Positions 25,556 to 37,695 of a stretch of DNA of 64,000 nucleotides are shown here, in pieces. The stretch's first letter is position 1. Every line of letters begins with the position of its first letter. The notes beneath the pieces were generated by a model. That model made no database searches and was not told the origin of the DNA. It was given only the letters and a program-made list of their open reading frames with translations. The position numbers were made by a program, and so were the translations under genes. Source of the DNA: Tamarix chinensis (lineage: Eukaryota; Streptophyta; Magnoliopsida; Caryophyllales; Tamaricaceae); contig CM060175.1 in the NCBI GenBank assembly GCA_030549775.1, positions 1,550,564 through 1,614,563 on the forward strand. The letters run 5' to 3'.

Positions 25556-26122
25556 ATATCTTACCCGTGTAATCACAAAGGCTGAATTTGAATTAGACAA
25601 TCTGATGATTTTATAAAATATTTTTTGCGTCAAACAATTAATGCAAAAGGTCTAACACACTACAGGGTAAAATCTCTAATGCATCAGCAAATTGGTAAAT
25701 TTTCTTCAAATTGATGTCTACCAACGCGGCCACACCATATGGACGGAAGGTAATAGAAAATGTATGTTGATCACCAACAAAATGATTTATTTTTTGCTTT
25801 TGTAAGCCCAAAATATTTCGTGAATTGTGATATACATATCAAAATTATGTATATGAAATGTAGCAACCATAGGAGCTAATTGCTTTGCATGAACAAACCT
25901 GTCTTCGTAAATCAACAGCAGATAATATTTATATGACTTCAAAAACAGCTGAAACCTAAAGCAAGATCAGAGGACCAGCATACTTTGGAATTAAACTTCC
26001 TACTATCGAGCAAAAACAGCATTGCAGGGGTAGAGAGAGGGGTTGTTGGACAGTTCATGCAACCTCTCCACCGAAGCCAGCCACCAATGGCATCACAAAA
26101 GCCAAATGCCAATGATGCCACA
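25556..26122. other. Intergenic, no gene recognised
   Basis: AT-rich, downstream of the mS35 stop codon. The part near 26122 is probably its 3' UTR. The minus frame 25939-26121 is open and would be the continuation of mS35 if the stop at 26167 were absent (see the tandem duplication). Confidence 0.4.
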
Positions 26123-26205
26123 TGGATGCAGGATTGGGAGGTCCTGAACCTTTAGTTAGGGATATGTTACGTGGATGCAGGATTGGGAGGTCCTGAACCT
26201 TTAGT
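26111..26205. repeat. 49-bp-spaced tandem duplication across the mS35 stop codon
   Basis: A 34-bp stretch starting tggatgcaggattgggaggt is identical at 26123-26156 and 26172-26205. Weaker similarity extends about 12 bp further left of each copy (26111- and 26160-). The copy at 26172-26205 encodes the last mS35 residues; the other lies beyond the stop codon. Confidence 0.9.
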
Positions 26206-29200
26206 CTTGGCCTGTAATCTTGCCATGAATGCTGGATTCGCTTTCAACCTATCTTTCACATACAATGTCCGAGCATCGTCCACAATCTTATTAGCTTTTC
26301 CAGCTTCCTCAATGACACCCAGTAGGGTCCTGAGGCAATCCTTTCTATTCTCCTCCCGTTCTTCAAACCTATACATTATATATCAACAGGTAACATCTGT
26401 AAAAGCTCAAAATTTCCATTATCATGAGAGGAAAATCAGATATTGGATTCTTTTACATACCTTTCGCTTGTAATGGTGAGCTCATCTCTCCCTGGGTGGT
26501 ACCGTTTCCCAACAATTTCTCTCATTCGACGAAACTGATATTTTGAAAATCCAAGCTCCTTTACTGTCACAGATAATTTGACTTTCCTATTTTTCGGATG
26601 CCATGCATCACCACCAGGCGCAAATACTACCCTTGTTTGCCATCTCAGGATTGGACCCTCTCCAGGTGGATCATATGATTTTACTTCCTTACGTTGCTCA
26701 ACCCCCTTAATGACCTGAGGTGACCCCTGAGCTTCTTGCTTGTCTAAGTATTCATTCACAATTTCATCCTCAAACTCCTTAAAATGTTTGTAAGCATCTT
26801 CTGGTTCAAGCTCATTCTTTTCACATTTGTCCCCAAGCTCATTGAATTTAGCTTCCACCTTGCGCTTCATGTCATCTGGAATTTTTTTACGAGGAAATAC
26901 TCAGTTTCATCCAGCCATATCCCAAAATTGAGGGAAATTAAGGAATGAAAGAATAAGCTCCCACATACACAAGAAAATCTTCAAACTTTCATCCAATATA
27001 GCTACAGTAATTTTGAAATTTGAATACACAACAAACAAAATAATTTACCTTCAAGTTCAACTGTATACATCATCAAGAGAAATAAAATTTCAAAGAAGAT
27101 ACCTGGGAGAAGACTATCCCAATTGAGCATATCTTCCAAAATAGCTTCACATTCCTTGGTGTCCTTCATGATTCCTTTCTCAATCGCATCTTTCACAATA
27201 TCATCCCACTTCTTGTCGTCTATATTAAAGTAAGGATCCTCTGTGAACCTTTTTTTCACTATATCAGCGGCGTTGTACAGATTGGGAATATCTTCATCTG
27301 TGTCATGGAAGTCCTCAAAATCAGATTCAAAATCTCTGTCCGTCACATCCTCCACCGGCTGAAGTGCAAGCTCATCTGCTAATTCATCATCAGTCTCATC
27401 ATGCTTTCCCGCCAATCTCCTCGCAAATATAGCTTCCATAACATCAGGAAGTGCCTCTTCATCATGCCCCATGAAGTATTTCTCCAACTGCATTTTCAGG
27501 TCTATAACCAAACAGTTGAATATGAATAAATCATTAAGAAGGCACTAGCTTGGACAGGATTTATAATCAAACCATATACATAATGAAAATCCAAAATTTG
27601 AGCAGGTCTCTAATAATTTATGTGAAACAACCACAAACACATAAATCACCTCAATCAACAAAAACGACAACCCAATATACATACAAACCACTAATGCGAT
27701 CTCCAAGGTTAGGCTTAGGCAGCCTTACTAGTGACCACATAAGTCTGAGACTCACTGAGAGGTTATTTTCTCATTTCTGATAGACAAGTGGATAACCCTA
27801 GCAAATATAAAAGCAGCGGAAGCAGGTACGAAAGGATTGTATCCAAAGGGAGGGAAAATAGAAGAAGAAACAGCTCATGACAGAAAATCAGAACGTTTTA
27901 TCAAGGGTGGGCCTAGTTAGATGATCTTAGTAAACAGCACTTCATTAATACCGTGCAACTCCTCGCCCTAGCCCCATCCCCTGTGTTTCTATGTGAAGAT
28001 TATGACTCAAGGTGGTCACATCAAATTAGAGGGTGCATGGAGTTATTATAGAACACATGTAGCAGATTCATTGTAGTGTTCAGATAACTGCCTTTTAAGA
28101 CTATATACATCTGCCTTGTAATAACTACCGACTCTAAGAATAATTTTGTGAAAAATCTCACTTGTACAATGCCAATCCTAAATTGTTGCTCAGCTATTTG
28201 ATCTTTATTCACATGGTATCAAAGCACAGGAAACAAATATCCACACGACACACTTGTCAATGTACAAAAAACCAAAAAAGATGACTGATGAATTTCAAGA
28301 AGGAAACTCATTCAGGCATGACATGAGTTCTGACACGACGCAAGTTCTGGCACTCAACGCGTGTCCAATAACAATGATGCTCTGCTTCTTCATAATTCTG
28401 ATAATCATGGGTTACAATTAGCAATATAACCTTTAATGGAAATAATTTTATTATTATCATTATTATCAAAATTTACTTCTCTGATCGATCTTATAAGTCC
28501 TGAGCAGAACAGGCCTAGTTAACATGGCATATATGGTTCTTAGATAATAGATACACAAGAGTCTAACCATATCACTTGTGATTCCTCCTTATTCACAAAT
28601 CAAAAAACCTTTAATGTCCCCTATTTACATTTCATTACCAGATGGGACTATAAAACAGTGCACACAATTGGCACAATTATGCTCTTCAACTCTTTATCTT
28701 CATGATGTTCTGTTTATTCCAGAATTTAGACAGAAATTCATTTATGTGGTCAAACGTACAAAACACAATAATCTGAATGCTATTTCTTCCATCAAATGTG
28801 TGTTTTTCCAGGACCCTATCTTTAAAGGCTTCTTGGCTCATCAAAAGCAAGCTTTAGGTCTGTGCTGGCTAAACATCACAGATCAGCTACATCACAAGAC
28901 TCATCCTAAAGCACTTGATATAGACTCCATATCTTCTATGTTTTGTGCTTTACCAGTTTCTGTCTCTGTAACTACAGAAAAATGTCATGTACGTACCTCC
29001 CTACATGCTAGATTAGGGTATTCCTATTTCTAAAAATGATTCCCATAGCAGAATGTAAACAACTTGCTACTTCCAATTTATCTTGCGATACTTGTTTGAT
29101 AGCTGAACATCACCGTCTGGTCATTCACAGAAGCTCCATGCACAGTAGACATCTATTTGAGTTAATTCATGATCTCTCTAGGGCCTTCATAGGGTACCTA

Positions 29201-32200
29201 ATATTACCGGAGCTTTGACTTTCTCACAATTGTTGATGACAAGTATAGAAGTACTTAGGTGCATTTACTCCAAAAGAAACAAGTTCCATCCAGTCTTTCT
29301 CAAGTATTCTCCATGGTCTAAACCATGAGCCGATCCGAGCCGAATACTCCTAGACTCGGGCTCAGCTCGTTTAATTAAACGAGCCTAAAATAAGGCTTAA
29401 ACTTGGCTTGTTTAACTAAAAGAACGAGCCGAGCTGAACTTTTAACGAACTAAAGCTAAAATATGAACTGAGCTTCACTTTTTCGAGCTCAAGCTTGGCT
29501 CGTTTAGTAAAAGAGCCCAAAAGTGAGGCTTAGGCTCGGTTCATTTGACTAAGCAAACGAGCCGAATCAAGATTTTAACGAGCCAAGCTAAGCCGAATAC
29601 CGAACTGGCTCAACTCATTTACCCCTCTAAATACAATAGCCCAGTCAAATTTCTGAGAGAAAATGGGACAGAAATTGTCAATGCGGCATAATTAGCAAAA
29701 AAAGGTATTATACACCATAAAACCATGCGATATACTCCACAAGAAAATGATGTGGAGTTGGATTCCAAGTACATTTACCAAAATATTTTTGGGGAGAATG
29801 TTTCTTGGCTGCCACATATCACATAAACATGTTACCTGCAGCTTTACTTGATAGGAAATCCCCATTTTAAATTCTACAAACAAACCACCTTATTCCCATT
29901 TCCAAATCATTGGTTGTCTTTGCTTTGCACCTGATTCATCTCCCACTTTGGACAAATTTGAACCAAGGGCAAAAGAGTGTGTTCTCCTCTGATATTCTTT
30001 TGGGCAAAAAGGTTATAAAGTGTATGATCTCCAATAAACGAAATTATTTCTCAATCTAGATGTTATCTTTAGGGAATTCATTTTCCCCTTTCAATCTCCT
30101 TCCTCCTCAAATTCTACTGTAATTCCTTCTTCCTCAAATATTCCAAATTTCAATGATGAAATTTCCCTTTCACCACCTATTATTACTACTCCCCATCCTA
30201 CTTCACTTTCAGACGTCGAACAAGAAGAAGAACAGAGATTAAAGGGAAGAGAGGGAGAAGGAAAGAAGAAGACTGTTGGGAAGAAGGAAAGAATGAGAAG
30301 AGAAGCCTGGAAGAACTTTATTAATCTCAATTAACTGCTCAATCAGATCTGAATACAAATGTTGCTGGGATAATGCTTCAATACTAATTCTAGGACTAAA
30401 AGATAAAACGGAAATTTAAAAGATAAAAATAATAATAAGATATTGATAAAAACTGAAAAGATAATAGCTAAATAACAATTCCTAAACATCAGCAGCTAAA
30501 AATTTGCTAACTAAATAACAATCCCTGAAAAGTAGCTGCTCCTAAAATATTTCAGTCGCTATTTACCATCCTTATCATCCTTAGCTAAAGGATCTACATC
30601 ATTCTGGAAAGTTTGACACTGCTCCAAAAGTGCGGGATCAATCTCTGAAAACTCATCTTCACTGATCCAAGTAGCATCAATCTATGGGTGAGCCTTCCAT
30701 TGAACAGGGTAATGCCTGAAACCTATAATAGAGGAAGTAACAACTCATCGTCCAAACCATCCACAATCTTCTGTAGTATGATAGAACTCACAGTTCTAGC
30801 AAAATAAGCCCCCTGAAATGAAGGATTGTGACACAAACAACCAGCGAGCAGAAAAGAAAATTAACACAGTAGCAATGGTGAGAAGTATGGTTGTGATAAA
30901 GTTGGTAGTGAAAGGAAAAATATAAGAAAATACACCAGATATTCGAAGATCTGTGGCCTCCCAATTCTCTAGTCAATCCCCCCCTCCTCTCAGGTCTCCC
31001 TCCCTTTTTATTCCTGGTCTGGCTACCCTGCTATGATAACAACTTTCCTAACCAAATTCCCCACTGAGTGACTCAGCTATGCCCATAACTAATTCCCTGG
31101 CCCTTTTTCTCTTCCCCATGCCCCACCAAATCACCATTCATTTACATCTCTTCCCCATGGATCAACTGATGCCCAATTCCCACCTGATACCCAGTACTCA
31201 CATTCTTAAAGGCCTTCTTCTTCCTCTTTATATAAGTGAATTTCACTAGAAGCACAACTAGGAGGCTCAAGCTACCTCTGTTAAGTGATAAATCCTCCAC
31301 ATTAAAGATTGGACCAATACTCAAGTGGTCAGGCAAATAAAGAAAATATGCATTAGGTCCAAGTTTTTGCTTGCCAGGAAAAGGGCCAGTGGCACAGCCA
31401 CGGAGTTTCTTTGAGGATATTTCAGGTAACTGTTCGGGCTGAATGCGAACCTTAACATAGTCACCAACTTTAAAATACCGGGCCCATTGATGTACATCAA
31501 CAGATAATTTATACCCTGCATAATTTAAGACAATTTTCTGACTATCCTTGGTGTGTAACTCGTAAATATGTTCAGCAAAGATATTAGCAGATTGAGAGAC
31601 ATAAGCAAAAGTTGGAAGTGGATCGCGATCAACAGAGGGGCAAGTAACCATGCACAATCTCAAAAGGACTTTTCTGATAGGTGATTAAGATAATTGTTAT
31701 AGACAAACTCAACTATAGGAAAATCCACATCCTGGTTATCCAGTTCATCCCCAATGACACACCTAAGAAATATACCTAGATTCCTATTAACAACTTTAGT
31801 TTGATCATTGGTCTACAGATGAAACATACAATTAAGTATTGGTCTTGGTATGCAATATCACCCCATATTTATTAGATTTTGGATCTGCTAGAATGCAAAA
31901 TTGGCAATACATGACCATTTTTGAATTTCATATATCTATCGGCTATATACAATATCATAACATATATATATTTTCCAATATTTATTGTGGAAAAATAAAA
32001 TAAAATAAAAAACCATGCTGCAACATATAAAATAACATTTGTGCCACCCCATAATATAACACCACAAATGCGACCACCAACTATGTTTGATTAACTCGAA
32101 AGAATGGCAAATGAAAATTGCAAGCATGTAGCATAGGACCTCTGAAGTGTACTGACATCCCCATTAGACATAATAGACTTTGATAGACCATGAAACTTGA

Positions 32201-35200
32201 CAACTTCCTGATATGCATTAGAAGTTTTGTTACATGCAATAAAACGTGTCATTTTAGAGCACCCGTCCACTACTAGCTTTTGGTAACCTAAGAATAAAGT
32301 TCATTCTTATATCTTTTCAATGTTCATGAGGAATGGACAATGGAGTATACAACCTCATGTTTTCCTTCCTAACTTTGGCTAGTTAACAAGTTCGATGCTG
32401 TGAAATGATCCTAGTGACATCCCTTTATCAATAATGGCCAATAGAACCTATCCTCAACTAGGGCAATAGTTTCATCCTTACTAAACTATCCAGCCAGTGT
32501 TTGAAAAGGCTTAAGGAGCACCGAGGCGCTAGGGGTCCTGGAGCCTAGGCGCTAGGCGCAAGGTGAAGGCGCACGCCTGGGCGATGTGAGGCGCCTAGTG
32601 TTTTTTTTTGTTGGCATATATACTTTTTTTTCCAGTTTTCCTTGATGCTCTCTCTATTTTTTTTTCAGATGTAGTGGTACATTATTTTTCCCTTTGTCGT
32701 TGTTGTTTTTCTTTTTGCTTTTTTTTTTTACATTAGGAAGAAAAAGTTTCTGCAAAAAATATATAGGACAAGGGGGGACCTTTCTTTTTCCCTATATCTT
32801 TTGTTTTCCCTTATATCTGCAAAAATATATGCAGATATACCTTTGGTTTTTCCTAATGCCCTATCTGTTTTCCTCTATATCTGCAAAAAATATATGCAGA
32901 TATACCAAAATAACTATTTCTTGCTTTAAATTGGTGGTAGCAGACTTTACAGTCTCTGCAGCTGGTTTTTTACCTTTCCAAAATAACTCTTGCTCTCCCC
33001 AATTCCCATATTAATTGCAGAATATTTTTACTGCAATCAAGACTATAAATAGACTTACATTTTTCCAACAAATGACTATTTAACTCCCCTAAGTCTCTGC
33101 AGTCTGCATGTAATTTTTTTTTTCTGCTGAAAAGGTTTTTATCCCTCTTCCCTAAGTCCATCCTCCCTATGTGTCTATTGATCTCCCAAGTTTCTGCTTG
33201 ATTTTATGCTGAGGCGTGCGCCTCGTAGCCTCTGCGCCTAGCGCCTGAGGCGCGCCTTATATGCGCCTCACTTACGTAGCCTCGCCTAGCACCAAAAAAG
33301 CCCTAACCCCCCATCGCCTTGCGCCTTGCGCCTTAGGCGCGCCTTTTCAAACACTGTATCCAGCTAAGCTTCTTGAATGTAGTTCCCACACTAGGAACTC
33401 CCAAAATGAAGAGTAAGAAATATATAATTTGGTGGTTGAAGAGAGATAGTCGCCATGGATAACAAAATCAATATACACTTTACAGACACCAACCTCATCA
33501 TAGATAATACCAAAATTAGGACGAGTAGGATATTCATCCTTCATTTGATCAAACACAACAATCTTAGCATACATAATCGAAAGAAAGAGAACCCTACAAC
33601 TAAGAGCATCAAGTCGTCAACTACTCTATTTTCTACTCCAAATTTATGTTTACACACATAAGTGTACTCATTATAGAACTCAACCCATCGAGCATGTTCA
33701 AGGTTCAAATGATTTTGGCTCTTTAAGCATCTAAAAGTATCATGGTTTGGACAAACTCTTGATGGAGAAAATAGTACCGCCAACCACAGAGGGGATAATC
33801 AATAATCAATACTCATTCATCCATATCTGCGAATTAATATAAATAATATCTAATATGCATATACAATTATCTAATATAGCTTAGATTATTATCTTATATA
33901 TTATTTAGTTTATCATTGTAGTCCGGTGACATATATATAGAGCCTTAGGCATAGATTAATTTGCAGATTTGCATTAATGAGTATTAATTATTGATTATCC
34001 TTTCTAATTACTGTTTCCCTTGCTTTGTCTATCCTATCTTCTGCTCCTCTATCTCCTTCTCAACCCATCGCCTTCTTTTTCCCTTTCCCCTCCTCTTTCT
34101 CCCCTCTAATCCCTCCCTCTCTCCTTGCTCTACATCACTTTCTCATCCAACAAACTCTTTAAACTAAATTGATCCTTATTCTCTTATATCCTCTTCTTTT
34201 GCTACAAATCCTTCTTTACCAAACATTCTATCTCTTCCCCTGCTCCACACAAATCCACAAGGTTAAGACTGCAGCCAGCTTGGATGAAAGATTATGTTTG
34301 CAACATCGTACTCATTTTCCATATGTTACTTCTCAAAATAATCTACCTTTTAGTCTTTGGCCTTTCCTCTCATGTGTATAAAGACTCCTTGTTTTCTTAT
34401 AAGTATATTAGTTCTACTACTAATGCTACTGTCCAAGAACCTACATGCATCTCATGCACAGGCTCAGCCGCTCAGACACTCAGCATGATATGAAATGGCA
34501 AGAGGCAATGCCCAAGGAGTTGGCTGCTTTGGAAAAGAAATATACATGGGAACATACAGTTTTACCTAAGGGTAAAAAAGCAATTGGGAGTAAATGGGTA
34601 TACAATATAATTCTAATGCATCGAGATACCCAAGGCAAATTTAGTAGCTATGGTACATATTCAAATTCATGGTAAGGATTATACTGAAACTTTTTCACCA
34701 GTAGCTAAGTTGCCTAATGTGATAGTTCTCTTAGCCTTAGTTGCTGCCCAATGTTGGCTATTGAATCAATTAGATAATAACAATGCCTTTCTTCACGGTT
34801 TTTAAAATGAAAAAGTCTATATGATACCACTTGAGGGATACACTGTTGCCCAGCAAAGGGAGGTATGCAAGATGAAAAGATCATTATATGGGCTTAAACA
34901 TGCTATTGGCAGTAGAATTATGCAATGACTTCCTTCGTGCTTAATCATGATCCTACCAAGTTCAAGCATGATTATACCATATTTACTTCATTTCAGCATG
35001 GACAATGTATTTTTGTACTAGTTTATGTTGATGATGTTTTAATGACTGGAGATAACACAGATGGTATTACTCATCTCAAACAACAGTTAGATGAAGCTTT
35101 CACCATTCAGGATTTGGGCCTTGCTAAATATTTATGGGAATTGAGATAACCCGCACACTTGCTTGGTTGTTCCTCAATCGGCAGAAATATGTCAAAGATA

Positions 35201-37677
35201 TTCTGACTTCTGCAGGGATGCAAGAATGCAAAAAAGCCAAACTTCCTCCACCGAAGGGTTTAGAACTTTGAAAAGAAGGAGAGCTACTTCCAGACTCTGA
35301 TAGGAGGCTGGTAGGATGCCTATATTATCTAACTCTCACACGGCCAGATATCACTTAATATGTACAGCATCTTAGGCAGTTGCTTCAACAACCAAGAGTT
35401 CCTCATTATCAGGTAGCTCTTCATGAGTTATGTAATCTCTTTCATTCTTCTCATAAAGATCTGTTTTACTCTTCGGAGTCAGATGTACAATTATATGGAT
35501 TTTGTGATACTAATTGGCATACATGTCCTATGACTAGACGTTCACCGTCAGCTTATTGTATATTCCTTGGTTCATCATGTCATGGATAACTAAAAAGCAA
35601 AAGATGGTTGCCCGTTCATCTGTTGAAGCAGAGTATAGAAGCATAGCCTCAACCACTGCAGAGTTTTTTTGCCTACTCACTGATCTCCAAATATCTTTGT
35701 CCCTTCCTATTTCCCTGCATTGTAACAATAAAGCAATCCATATTGTGTCTAATCCTGTATTTCAGAAGCATACAAAACACCTTGATATAGATTGTAATTA
35801 TACAGGACAAAGTCACAGGAAGGCATTCTTCGAACGAATTATGTTTCTACAACAGCAACAAGCAGATCTACTGACCAAGCCATTAAGTGAAGATCATCTT
35901 TCATTTCTTTTTTCAAGGCTTGGTTTGGTTGATCCACCCATTCCACCTCAAGGGAGGATGTGAAAATTATGTCTCAAGGTGGTTACATCACAGTTGAGGG
36001 TGTACAGAGTAATTATAGACCACATGTAGTTGATTACTTGTTGTGTCTAGATAACTGCCATCTAAGGCAATATATAACTTCCTTGTAATAGCTACTGACT
36101 CTGAGAATAATTTTGTGAAGAAATTTCTTGCTTCTGCATTGTCTATTCCCCATGGTTGCTCTGCTATTTGATTTTTATTCACATTATGGCATTTGACAGA
36201 CACTAAAAAAAATAATATAGACAAATTTACCACTGCCAAAACAATCTGCCACTACCCACTTTAAACCAGCACACAAGCTGCTCAACTCAACTCCTGCTCT
36301 AGCAACTACATTTCCACACCCACGTCATCATTTCCAAATGAACTAGATAAATATGTTTGGGCCACTAAAAGGGAAGGGGCACAAGTTGTCTGATCTGCCA
36401 AAGAAGCAAGATGATGAAAGCTTAGAAATCAGAAAAAGCAAGCATGTTCGTGAAGCTTCAAAGTGGCCACACATCTAAAACGGAATCATTACAAATACCG
36501 TGGACAACTGTATGCAATCTTCTACACTGCAGTTCTACTTCTTAAAGATTTTATTAACCAAGCCTTTGATCACGAAGAATTAAAATAATAAGTTAGTGCA
36601 CAACGAGAGATGCCGCTGATCATAAAAAATCCATGAAACATTGTGCCTTGATACCTCAAATGCTGTCACCATAATCACAGACAAATAAAATGCACAGGAC
36701 AATGAACTGATCCATACTTAATTCCTGCTCCAACAAATTCATATGATTTTTTCAATTAGAAATATATTCAGCTGGAAACATGGAACCAAAGCACCCATGT
36801 GATAGCTCGATCCAAACCCTTAGAGTAGAATCGGTGGCTGTTTACAACAGCATTTTCAAGATCAAAACCCCATAGAATATGGATAAACCGTCATCAATTG
36901 CTATGTCACAGATGATATGTCAGGCTAGCGACAGTGGCACAAAGTTAATTAACTAGGCAGACAGTTATCAGAGTTAATCATCTGTCAGTATAGAAAGGAG
37001 TAAATGTATGTAAGGAAACTCGTATTCTAAACAGTAGTTGAAATAGAAGCTTCAGATTCTTCTTCTTCTTTATTCAGTTCAATGCATGCAGATGAGACAA
37101 TTAGGCTATGCTTGAATATCTAATCCTCACTCCACTTTATGTTCGAACCACAAAATTATAATGCCCAAAACAAAATTTTCTAATCAAGATACACAAAATC
37201 CAAAGGAACAGAAATTCAAACATTCCATGAGTACAGAATAAACAAATTCAGCCTATTTAGATTAAAACTACAAAGAAAATAACGATGGTGTAGGATGCCA
37301 GAAATATAAGGGCGAAAAACGAAACAATTTTTTATGTCACTACAGCTTCGATTATTCAAGCGAAGGATTCGATTGTTACCTTTATTGTTGACATCTTCCA
37401 CATCGTCACTCACATCTTTGCTTTCAGCATTGACACTCACATCTTGGCTTTCAGCATTGACGCCCACATCTTTGCTTTCGAGTTGAGTCGAATCGGTCTC
37501 ATGAGCCGGTTTGGGGCTTTGGTCCGAGGATTCGCTATCAGACGAGAAAAACCTATGATATCTGCAGGCAGGAGATCTGAGTATTGCATTACGTTTAGGT
37601 TTTACATTCAAGTACGTTGGAGGTGAGAAAAATTTTTGTGCGTATGGGGAGAAATTTCTCAGCAATGCTCTTCTCAT
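26167..37677 (-). CDS. mS35: Mitochondrial small-subunit ribosomal protein mS35 (S24/S35 family), four exons
   Basis: Structural protein of the mitochondrial ribosome small subunit. Exons (minus): 37677-37380, 27501-27103, 26899-26461, 26368-26167; total 1338 nt, 445 residues. Junctions are GT-AG and phases match (1, 1, 2). Residues 1-45 are Arg-, Ser- and Phe-rich with almost no acid (MRRALLRNFSPYAQKFFS), as in a mitochondrial presequence. Residues 50-99 hold internal repeats of ESKDVSVNA. Exon 2 is very acidic. Exons 3-4 (about 290-410) carry the conserved core: VKLSVTVKELGFSKYQFRRM, VGKRYHPGRDELTITSERFE. The exon 3 acceptor is uncertain: 26899 gives GVFPRKKIPDD, while 26875 gives eight residues fewer, also in frame. 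Intron 1 is 9878 bp and packed with transposons; introns 2 and 3 are 203 and 92 bp. Family assignment rests on the core and the presequence. Confidence 0.82.
27992..28213 (+). repeat. 5' LTR of the intronic copia element
   Basis: 222 bp, TG...CA, followed without gap by the initiator-Met primer-binding site. Confidence 0.85.
28214..28226 (+). other. Primer-binding site of the copia element
   Basis: TGGTATCAAAGCA differs at one base from the common plant initiator-Met site TGGTATCAGAGCA. Confidence 0.85.
28500..30235 (+). pseudogene. Copia pol, first part: pre-integrase and integrase (broken)
   Basis: 28578-29033 reads ISLPDGTIKQCTQLAQ and LYLHDVLFIPEF, the region between protease and integrase. 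29036-29218 reads CDTCLIAEHHRLVIHRSS, the pre-integrase zinc region. After the 303-bp insert, 29640-29690 gives VKFLRENGTEIVN, 29690-29760 RYTPQEND and about 29985-30060 GQKGYKVYDLQ, the end of the integrase core. Frames change repeatedly. Integrase breaks off near 30235 where foreign sequence begins. Confidence 0.85.
29323..29625. mobile_element. GAGCC-rich 303-bp dispersed element inside copia integrase
   Basis: Built from repeated gagccgag and gctcg words, starting ccatgagccgatccgag and ending caactcatttacccc. The 6-mer tctaaa flanks it on both sides (29317-29322, 29626-29631), and removing one copy with the insert restores the integrase reading. Class not assigned; similar GAGCC-rich short elements are common in plants. 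Confidence 0.7.
30274..30975 (-). repeat. 3' LTR of the nested gypsy fragment
   Basis: About 702 bp, TG/CA ends, next to a polypurine tract on the internal side. The partner LTR is absent. Confidence 0.6.
31142..32486 (-). pseudogene. Nested gypsy integrase, C-terminal part (broken)
   Basis: 31142-31663 is open for 173 codons and reads WARYFKVGDYVKVRIQPEQLPE and NAYFLYLPDHLSIGPIFNVEDL, the conserved integrase C-terminal GPY/F-type region of plant chromoviruses. Further integrase sequence up to about 32486 is shot through with stops. Confidence 0.8.
32495..33356. mobile_element. hAT-type non-autonomous element, 862 bp
   Basis: Terminal inverted repeat CAGTGTTTGAAAAGGC at the left and its complement at the right, flanked by the perfect 8-bp duplication tatccagc (32487-32494 and 33357-33364), the hAT hallmark. 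Subterminal arms are dense in gcgcctag/aggcgc words, giving a potential large hairpin. The interior is AT-rich with a repeated tatatctgcaaaaaatatat word. No transposase frame. Confidence 0.9.
33365..33792 (-). pseudogene. Nested gypsy RNase H end and integrase start (broken)
   Basis: 33541-33783 reads LEHARWVEFYNEYTYVCKHK then FGVENRVVDDL, and 33347-33574 reads KLYISYSSFWEFLVWELHS, the RNase H tail and the start of integrase. The tail continues at 32486 once the hAT element is removed. Confidence 0.75.
33793..34000. mobile_element. 208-bp MITE-like element
   Basis: Ends are inverted copies of about 24 bp: ggataatcaataatcaatac at the left and the complement of ggataatcaataattaatac at the right. 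AT-rich interior without coding capacity. No clear target-site duplication, so the superfamily is open. It lies at the boundary between gypsy and copia sequence. Confidence 0.7.
34260..35958 (+). pseudogene. Copia pol, second part: reverse transcriptase and RNase H (broken)
   Basis: 34445-34675 reads WQEAMPKELAALEKKYTWE and LPKGKKAIGSKWVYNI, the start of copia reverse transcriptase. 34690-34800 holds FSPVAKLPNV and LDNNNAFLHG. The catalytic YVDD is intact at 35024-35035 (34925-35149). 35170-35380 reads RQKYVKDILTSAGM and RPDIT. 35556-35963 is an open RNase H tail with SWITKKQKMVARSSVEAEYRS-type residues and KHTKHLDIDC. Stops and frameshifts between pieces make it non-functional. Confidence 0.88.
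35959..36183 (+). repeat. 3' LTR of the intronic copia element
   Basis: 225 bp, aligned end to end with 27992-28213, preceded by an AAGGGAGGA polypurine tract. Confidence 0.85.
36184..37379. other. Remaining part of mS35 intron 1, no feature seen
   Basis: AT-rich sequence without recognisable coding or repeat ends. Ends at the exon 1 donor (AAAG|GTAACA, minus strand). Confidence 0.5.
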
Positions 37678-37695
37678 TGTTCTGCCGGCCTAGTT

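Larger units (their letters stand above)
30274..33792 (-). mobile_element. Gypsy retrotransposon fragment nested in the copia element
   Basis: 3' LTR at 30274-30975 (minus-strand TGACTAG...CCCAACA), preceded on the minus strand by a polypurine tract GAGAGGAGGGGGGGAT. Coding remains are listed separately. The element is cut at 33792 inside RNase H, so its reverse transcriptase, protease, gag and 5' LTR are missing. A hAT-type insert interrupts it at 32495-33356. Confidence 0.8.
27992..36183 (+). mobile_element. Ty1/copia retrotransposon, old, in mS35 intron 1 (contains nested insertions)
   Basis: LTRs at 27992-28213 and 35959-36183, both TGTGAA...ATTCACA, primer-binding site TGGTATCAAAGC at 28214, polypurine tract AAGGGAGGA just before 35959. 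The LTRs are only about three-quarters alike by eye, so the insertion is old. No target-site duplication is left (ttcta and ttatg outside). Gag is nearly all deleted: only about 250 bp separate the primer-binding site from pol. The element lies on the strand opposite to mS35. Foreign insertions lie at 29323-29625 and between about 30274 and 34000. Confidence 0.88.
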
